Source: Zea mays (taxonomy: Eukaryota > Streptophyta > Magnoliopsida > Poales > Poaceae). Taken from it: a DNA stretch of 64,000 nt. The stretch covers positions 7,400,001 through 7,464,000 of the forward strand of contig NC_050104.1 in assembly GCF_902167145.1 (NCBI RefSeq), given 5' to 3'. A model generated the notes under the pieces. The model had not been told where the DNA came from. It made no database searches and worked only from the letters and a program-made list of their open reading frames with translations. This document shows positions 57,341-64,000 of the stretch, piece by piece; within the stretch, counting starts at the first letter, position 1, and each line of letters begins with the position of its first letter. Made by a program: the position numbers and the translations under genes.

Positions 57341-57650
57341 GCGTCGCGCGCTTCGCCGCGCGACGGATTTGTCTAAATTCATATTCTATCTCGTGTTGCG
57401 TCGTGCGCTTCGTCGCGCGATGATCCATTTTTGTTTCAGTTTGTTTAAGGTGTAACGCCGCGTGTGTATTCACGCGACGTTCCACTGTGGACTCAGTTTA
57501 GTCGACGTGTGCCGTCGTGCGCTTTGTCGCGCGACGCTTAACGTCTCCTCTTAACTAAGGCAAAGTGTCTCGTTGCGTGCTCGATCGCGCGACGAATCGT
57601 TAATTTCTTAATTTGTTCTAGAGAGCTTTGTCGCGCGTCTCGCCGCGCGA
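57341..57650. repeat. Array of GTCGCGCG/CGCGCGAC hairpins in the LTR
   Basis: Five or six imperfect copies, such as GTCGCGCGCTTCGCCGCGCG at 57343, GTCGTGCGCTTCGTCGCGCG at 57400 and GTCGTGCGCTTTGTCGCGCG at 57514, with weaker ones near 57455, 57573 and 57628. Most can fold as an 8-bp stem with a short loop. Confidence 0.85.
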
Positions 57651-59331
57651 CCATCCTTTTATGTATCTCCACCTGCTTATAATAATTAGACATGAAACAT
57701 GACTTTACTTTACGCTAAACATAGTGTCTATATTGAACTTCCTTCCATTAAGCGAGTGGCTAATTTATAATCATGTAACGTTATCGTTTCTCGACTGTCT
57801 TTTCCTCTTTCTCTCTTAACCGTACTCGCGAGCCTGCGTAGAACGTCTGTTTACTTATTGCATTCTATTGTATGGTGTACTGTTCTTTGGTATTAAAATA
57901 TGTGGATGTATGTATGTTTGCGCTCGCATAGAGAACGATCCGGTTGAAGAGCCCAAGGAACTCGCAGGAGAAGCCCCTGAGCAGCAGTCGGTTGGTGGAG
58001 GCAAGTGTCCCTTGACCTATCTATGTCCTACTCATTATTTAATTCACCTCCCGCTTTACACATTTATGCCTAAGGATTGACTAGCTTTTGTTATCCATGT
58101 CCTTGTTTACCTATTTGGGTTGGATTATTACTGTTTAGCTTTATGCTATTGCTCAAACTCTAATCAATGAACATGATGAGATTATCTATGATACGCTGTT
58201 TTCCCTTCTCTTATTATGATGTATACTTGTGGTCATCAAGGGGGCTCGAGCGGTTTCTCGAGTGCCTCTCCGTAAGGACCTGTTCTATGGATGACCGCCC
58301 GGGAAAACAGTGCAACCATGAGGGTGGAATGGGGTGCCCTTAGCTGAATAATTAGAGGATCCGGGGTGTAGTTCACTTAGCCGTCGTGCCGTCAATGGGG
58401 CTCGGTGTATGCGGCTCGCTCTGCCAAGTTTGGGTTCGCCCCTTGGGGAGGAGTGCGATGCATTTAGGAAACCTAACGGGTGGCTACAGTCCCGGGGAAT
58501 CTTTGTAAAGGCTACATAGTGATGCCCTGCTGGGTCACCTTGGTAGTGATCAATGGAGAGTCATGATCTCCGGGCAGAATGGGAATCACGGCTTGTGGGT
58601 AAAGTGCACAACCTCTGCAGAGTGTTTGAAAAACTGATATATCAGCCGTGCTCGCGGTTATGAGCGGCCAAGGGAGCTCCAATGATTAGTGGTACTTGAT
58701 CAGAGATACTTTGGTACAGGTGGTTATGAGATCGATGGTTTTGGTTATGACTATGGTGCTGGTAAGTGGTATTCTTTCCGTTTGGAAAGGGTACATCGGG
58801 TTAATAACTTGGGCTAATGCTAAAACTTGGCTTTCTACTAGTAAGTAATAATCTGACCAACTAAAAGCAACTGCTTGACTTATCCCCACATAAAGCTAGT
58901 CCACTACAGCCAAACAGGATACTTGCTGAGTATGTTGATGTGTACTCACCCTTGCTCTACACACCAAACCCCCCCCCATCCCCAGGTTGTCAGCATTGCA
59001 ACCACTGCTCAGGCGAAGATGAAGCTGTGGAAGGAGACTTCCAGGAGTTCCAAGACTACGACGAGTTCTAGGTGTGGGTTAGCGGCAACCCCCAGTCGGC
59101 TGCCTGTGAAGGCCGCGTTTATCTACGTTTCTTTTCCGCACTTTGATTTATTGTAAGAACTATATGGACGTCTCAGACGTATGATGTAATCGACTATTTC
59201 CCTTATTAATACTATTTTGAGCACTGTGTGATGATGTCCATATTATGTAACTGCTGTGTACGTGAATAACTGATCCTGGCACGTACATGGTTCGCATTCG
59301 GTTTGCCTTCTAAAACCGGGTGTGACATAAG

Positions 59332-59349
59332 TGGTATCAAAGCCGTGCT
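59332..59349 (+). other. Primer-binding site of the Tekay-type element
   Basis: TGGTATCAAAGCCGTGCT starts four bases after the LTR end and matches the initiator Met tRNA complement. Confidence 0.92.
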
Positions 59350-59587
59350 GACTGTAGGACCGCTAACCTAGAGTAGAATGGTCGTTCTAAGGACTATAGA
59401 CCTCTGTCTCTGCCTTGACTTTGATATCCCTTCAAAAGTTGGTCATACCGACCAAACCTATGTTCTACTATATATTATACCTTGCTGAAAATCATGTTTT
59501 ATTCTAATCCTTCATTTACTTATGGTTCATTATTTGCTGGTCATATTAATTCTGTTCTCACCCTTTTGCTTGCGATGTCTTTTGTAG

Positions 59588-60601
59588 ATGGCTCGACTTA
59601 GACACACTGCACGAAAGTCAGTCATCCCCTTCTTACCCTCCCGCCTTGCTGAGCGTCCGCTTCGCCGTCCCGTGGCCGGACAGTCCAGCCACTTGGAGAG
59701 ACTACACCACCGCCTGCGTGAGGAGCAGGAACGTCGACGACAGGAGCAGCAGGGCTCTTCCTTCTCGCTCCAACAGGAGATAGAGTCTGTGAGGAGCTGC
59801 TCCCCTGTGCTTCCTCTGGAGCCGCCCCCTGCACCACCACTGGGCGCCCCAGCTTCTGGAGTAGCTGCTGGAGGAGACCCAAACGACGGAGATGGTGACG
59901 ACAGCTCGAGCCACGACACCGACTTCTCTGCTAACCCTGAGCCGGAAGGATGGGTTGCTCGACCCATCACTCGCGACGCTGCTCGCGGGTGTCACTTCCA
60001 CGATGCGCTCGACACCCTGCTACGTCGGGCATTTAACCGGCATACTTGGTCTGTCGAGTATCGCTGTGTGGTCTACCAGCACAGTCGCGGGGTCTACCCG
60101 GACCGCTGGGAGGCGACTTGCTTGGTGCGCTGCCCGGAGAACAGTCTCTAGGGTGCAGAGGCCTGTTCAGAGCACTACTCTATCTCTGAACGGGACTCAG
60201 CTGAGGCAGCCATGCAAGATGCTGCACGGCGTGCGCTTTCGCACTACTGCTCGGTTTCCGGTGGGGCAGCTGACGGTCTTGACCTGAAGTATTACCCCCG
60301 CCGTCCATCTGGCAGCACAGGAGGCGTGATTGTCTCACCTGTCGGTGAGGGCAATCCTAGGTTGAGCAGCACAGTCAACCTAGCCGCCGTGCTAAACACG
60401 GAGCTGGACCATGCATTAGATGAGCTGAGTAGGGCTCGTGCTGAGATCGCCCTGCTTCGGGCTGAGCGCGCGGAACGTCGTCACCTGGATGGTGGTTCCC
60501 CCGCTCCCGTCGGGACTCAGCACCCGTACCGCTCACCTCAGCGTGGACACCAGTCTTATGGCAACCCCGACTGCAAGACCAAGATAACTCTAGAACCATA
60601 G
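59588..60601 (+). pseudogene. Extra ORF upstream of gag-pol, one in-frame stop
   Basis: An open frame of 338 codons from ATG 59588 to a stop at 60599-60601, broken by TAG at 60149-60151. The continuation (GAEACSEHYSISERDSAEAA) is in the same frame and codes on, so it is one gene with one nonsense codon. Features: Arg/Gln/Glu-rich helical stretch (LHHRLREEQERRRQEQQ), Pro/Ala-rich linker, acidic DGDGDDSSSHDTD, a structured-looking middle (WSVEYRCVVYQHSRGVYPDRW, DAARRALSHYCSV), and a second heptad-like helix (LDHALDELSRARAEIALLRAERAE). No known retroelement domain is visible. The ATG directly follows TCTTTTGTAG, which looks like a splice acceptor. Function unknown. Confidence 0.7.
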
Positions 60602-61006
60602 ATCGTTAGAGTTGGATCTTGTAATTAATACGAAATATATACATAGAAGCTACAGTCTTAGCGTTAGTCTCGGTTTTAGTTAGTCTTAGTTAGACAAGGT
60701 AGTTTGCTATATCCTGTGCATTTATGTTTGTCATGATGAACTATGTTTGGTTTGGATCTTTGTAATGACTGCCACCAGAGTGTGGGTATCCCCTGCATTT
60801 TGGTTTATCTATTATGTTAATGGAGTTAGTTATATAGTTGGGAAACCCCTTTTATTCCACTTTCCTTTCTATCTGAGAAGTTGTGTGGTCTGTGTTGGAG
60901 ACCAGTGAAGATGCTCATCTGTTCAGTGCTGTTGAAGAATTCTATTCTCTTTTCTTATGCTGCAAGATTTGCCAGATCAGTTCTGATGTGTGGTTGCATT
61001 CTGCAG
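60602..61006 (+). other. Spacer between extra ORF and gag
   Basis: About 400 bp without a convincing gene. It ends GCATTCTGCAG immediately before the gag ATG, again acceptor-like, after a pyrimidine-rich stretch near 60848-60872. Confidence 0.55.
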
Positions 61007-64000
61007 ATGTCAGAGAACAGGCGCAGAGGAGGAAGGCGTGCTCAGCAGGAGCGAGCCGCTCAACAGGAGGAGGTGCCCCAGCAGCAGCACCTGCCGCCCC
61101 CGCCCCCGATGTCCATCGAGCAGATGTTTCTGATGCAGACTCAGGCAGTTCAAGCCATCGGTCAGACTTTGGCCGCCATTCAGCAGCAGCAGCAGCAGCA
61201 GGCCCCACCTCAGCCTCAGATGCCTCAGATGCCCAGAGACAAGCGTGCTGAATTCATGAGAGGTCATCCACCAACGTTTGCTCATTCTTCTGACCCTATG
61301 GATGCTGAAGATTGGCTGCGCACTGTGGAGCGGGAGTTGCATACCGCTCAGTGCGATGACAGGGAGAAAGTTCTGTATGGTCCCCGTCTGTTGAGAGGAG
61401 CAGCCCAATCATGGTGGGAGTCTTACCTCGCCACCCATGCCCATCCTGACGCCATCACATGGGAAGAGTTTAGAGGTAGCTTTCGTCAGTACCATGTTCC
61501 TGCAGGTCTGATGACAGTGAAGAAGGAGGAGTTCCTGGCTCTCAAGCAAGGGCCATTGTCTGTCAGTGAGTACCGGGACAGGTTTCTGCAGTTGTCCCGC
61601 TATGCTCCTGAAGATGTCAACACCGACGCCAAACGGCAGTACCGTTTTCTGAGAGGCTTGGTTGACCCTCTGCAGTACCAACTGATGAATCACACATTTC
61701 CGACATTCCAGCACCTGATTGACAGAGCAATCATGACAGAGAGAAAGCGCAAGGAGATGGAAGATCGTAAGCGCAAGATCAGTGGACCCCAGCCTGGAAG
61801 CAGCAATCGTCCTCGTTTCTCAGGCAATCAACCTCAGCAGTTCAGGCAGAACCAGCGTCCACCTCAGCAGCATCAGCAGTTTCAAAGGCAGTACCCTCAG
61901 AATCAGTATCAGAACCGTCACAGCAATCAGTCAGGAGGTCAGTTTCAAAGGCAGAATCAGCAGGCACCTCGTCTTCCTGCCTCAGCAAATCAGCAGAACA
62001 GTCAGGCAGCACCAGCTCAGGTTGGAAACAGAGCATGTTTCCACTGTGGAGAGCAAGGCCACTGGGTGATGCAATGTCCGAAGAAGGCAGCCCAGCAGCA
62101 GTCAGGCCCCAATGCCCCAGCAAAGCAGAATGTGCCTCAACCTGGAGCAGGCAATCGCTCTCAGCCGCGCTATAATCATGGAAGGCTGAACCACTTGGAG
62201 GCTGAAGCAGTTCAGGAGACCCCCGGCATGATAGTAGGTATGTTCCCAGTCGACTCCCATATTGCAGAAGTGTTATTTGATACTGGAGCAACACATTCTT
62301 TCATTACTGCATCATGGGTAGAAGCACATAATCTTCCGATTACTACCATGTCAAACCCCATTCAAATTGACTCAGCCGGTGGTAGAATTCGAGCCGATAG
62401 CATTTGTTTGAATATAAGTGTGAAAATAAGGGGGATAGCATTTCCCGCCAACCTTATAGTAATGGGTACTCAGGGAATAGATGTCATCCTAGGGATGAAT
62501 TGGCTAGATAAGTATCAGGCAGTTATCAGTTGTGATAAAAGGACCATCAAGTTGGTGTCCCCACTAGGAGAGGAAGTGGTGACCGAGTTAGTCCCGCCTG
62601 AGCCAAAGAAAGGAAGTTGTTATCGGATAGCTGTTGATAGCAGTGGAGCAGACCCAATCAAGAGCATCAAGGTAGTGTCTGAGTTCCCGGATGTGTTTCC
62701 AAAGGACTTACCGGGTATGCCACCAGAGCGGAAAGTTGAGTTTGCTATAGAGCTTCTTCCTGGAACCGCCCCTATCTTTAAGAGAGCTTACAGAATATCC
62801 GGACCAGAGTTGGTTGAACTTAAGAAGCAAATTGATGAGCTGTCAAAGAAAGGTTACATTCGGCCAAGCACCTCGCCTTGGGCCGCCCCTGTCTTGTTCG
62901 TGGAAAAGAAGGATGGCACCAAGAGGATGTGCATCGATTATCGAGCTTTGAATGAGGTCACGATCAAGAACAAGTACCCTTTGCCCAGAATAGAAGATCT
63001 GTTCGACCAGTTGAGAGGAGCCAGCGTGTTCTCCAAGATTGATCTGAGGTCAGGTTATCATCAGCTCAGGATCCGACCTTCGGACATTCCGAAGACGGCA
63101 TTCATTTCCAAGTATGGTTTGTATGAGTTCACAGTGATGTCTTTTGGTTTGACCAATGCGCCAGCGTTCTTCATGAACTTGATGAACAGTGTATTCATGG
63201 ATTACCTTGATGAGTTTGTGGTGGTATTCATTGATGACATTCTGGTTTATTCTCAAAGCGAAGAAGAGCACGCAGATCATTTGAGGATGATATTGCAGAG
63301 ATTGTGAGAGCACCAGTTGTATGCAAAGTTGAGCAAGTGTGAGTTCTGGATCAGTGAAGTCCTGTTCTTGGGTCACATAATCAACAAAGAAGGATTGGCT
63401 GTGGATCCGAAGAAAGTGGCAGACATTTTGAACTGGAAAGCGCCAACAGATGCTAGAGGAATCAAGAGTTTCATTGGAATGGCCGGATACTATCGGCGAT
63501 TCATTGAAGGGTTTTCGAAGATTGCGAAACCAATGACAGCGTTGCTAGGCAACAAGGTTGAGTTCAAGTGGACCCAGAAATGTCAAGAGGCTTTTGAAGC
63601 GCTGAAAGAGAAGTTGACTACAGCGCCTGTCCTAGTCTTGTCTGATGTGCACAAGCCCTTTTCGGTGTATTGCGATGCTTGTTACACAGGTTTGGGATGT
63701 GTGTTGATGCAAGAGGGAAGAGTTGTGGCTTACTCGTCCCGACAGTTGAAGGTTCATGAGAAGAATTACCCAATCCATGATCTAGAGTTGGCAGCTGTGG
63801 TTCACGCACTGAAGACATGGAGACACTATCTGTATGGACAGAAATGTGATGTTTACACAGACCACAAGAGTCTGAAATACATATTCACTCAGTCAGAGTT
63901 GAACATGAGGCAGCGAAGATGGTTAGAGTTGATCAAAGACTATGAGTTGGAGATCCATTACCATCCAGGCAAAGCAAACATAGTGGCAGATGCTTTGAGC
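61007..64000 (+). pseudogene. Tekay-type gag-pol, one in-frame stop, runs off window
   Basis: One frame from ATG 61007 ([11 protein letters not shown]) to the window end, interrupted by TGA at 63305-63307. Order: Gln-rich N terminus, capsid-like core ([30 protein letters not shown]), Gln/Asn-rich linker, CCHC knuckle [15 protein letters not shown], aspartic protease [14 protein letters not shown] with FIDDILVYS just before the stop, then connection and RNase H ([27 protein letters not shown]). I chose 61007 because the in-frame codons upstream (from 60881) have no gag similarity. The stop sits between RT finger-palm and thumb; related elements usually have Arg (CGA) there. Confidence 0.9.

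Larger units (their letters stand above)
56097..59327 (+). repeat. 5' LTR of the Tekay-type element
   Basis: TGTAACGCCC ... CCGGGTGTGACA, followed by the primer-binding site. It opens with a 17-bp stem-loop, has a C-rich stretch (56590-57290) whose proline-rich ORFs are compositional, and an array of GCGCGAC hairpins (57341-57650). Confidence 0.92.
56097..64000 (+). mobile_element. Del/Tekay-type chromovirus, right end off window
   Basis: A plus-strand gypsy element with a 3231-bp 5' LTR, initiator-Met-type primer site, an extra ORF, then gag-pol reaching RNase H at the window end. The very long LTR, the Gln-rich gag with CCHC knuckle and the RT sequence fit the Tekay/Del chromovirus lineage (maize Prem1/Xilon/Tekay group, from memory). 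The 5 bases before it are GTACT (56092-56096), which should recur at the far end if this is the target duplication. Integrase and chromodomain lie beyond the window. Confidence 0.9.

Noticed and set aside
60881..61006. Upstream start for the Tekay gag-pol
   Set aside because: The 42 extra residues are Cys/Leu-rich and unlike gag; the ATG at 61007 follows an acceptor-like site and starts a typical basic gag N terminus.

Overview
The window looks like a stretch of maize (or close Andropogoneae) nuclear genome from an intergenic, retrotransposon-rich region. The evidence is nested LTR retrotransposons whose LTR openings, primer-binding sites and polyproteins resemble the maize families Huck, Ji, Opie and Tekay/Xilon (family names are from memory and were not searched), together with grass-type MITEs, a CACTA element and a SINE. 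There are no rRNA or tRNA genes, no CRISPR array and no bacterial-type operon.

Layout. 1-10459: a minus-strand Ty3/gypsy element of Tat/Huck type whose 3' LTR lies off the left edge. It is inserted inside the RNase H codons of a minus-strand Ji-like Ty1/copia Sirevirus (10460-17291). That Ji in turn is inserted in an exon of a multi-exon minus-strand plant gene of unknown function (17292-20034 plus an upstream leader exon to about 20890). 20890-25006: an AT microsatellite, two diverged LTR-like repeats, a MITE, a SINE with a 19-bp target duplication and a decayed CACTA end. 25007-27735: a complete non-autonomous CACTA element (TAG target duplication) carrying three exons of a host kinesin motor gene joined to the transposon's own terminal exons. 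27736-28717: MITEs. 28718-37378 and 37822-47142: two complete minus-strand Opie-like Sireviruses with perfect 5-bp target duplications (CTAGC, ATATC), both sitting in copies of one MITE family. 47143-56096: no confident gene, but a Stowaway MITE, a tandem array of about 670-bp units, several other MITEs including one nested in another, two GC-rich segments sharing sequence, and a possible gene fragment. 56097-64000: the left part of a plus-strand Del/Tekay chromovirus with a 3.2-kb LTR, an extra upstream ORF, and gag-pol running off the right edge.

Decay. Almost all coding sequence belongs to retroelements with isolated nonsense changes. All four stops in the gypsy polyprotein, and several in the Opie copies, read as C-to-T changes on one strand or the other, as expected for deamination in heavily methylated DNA. 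The items that are not standard repeat content are the kinesin-carrying CACTA chimera, the Ji-disrupted multi-exon gene, and the extra ORF of the Tekay element.
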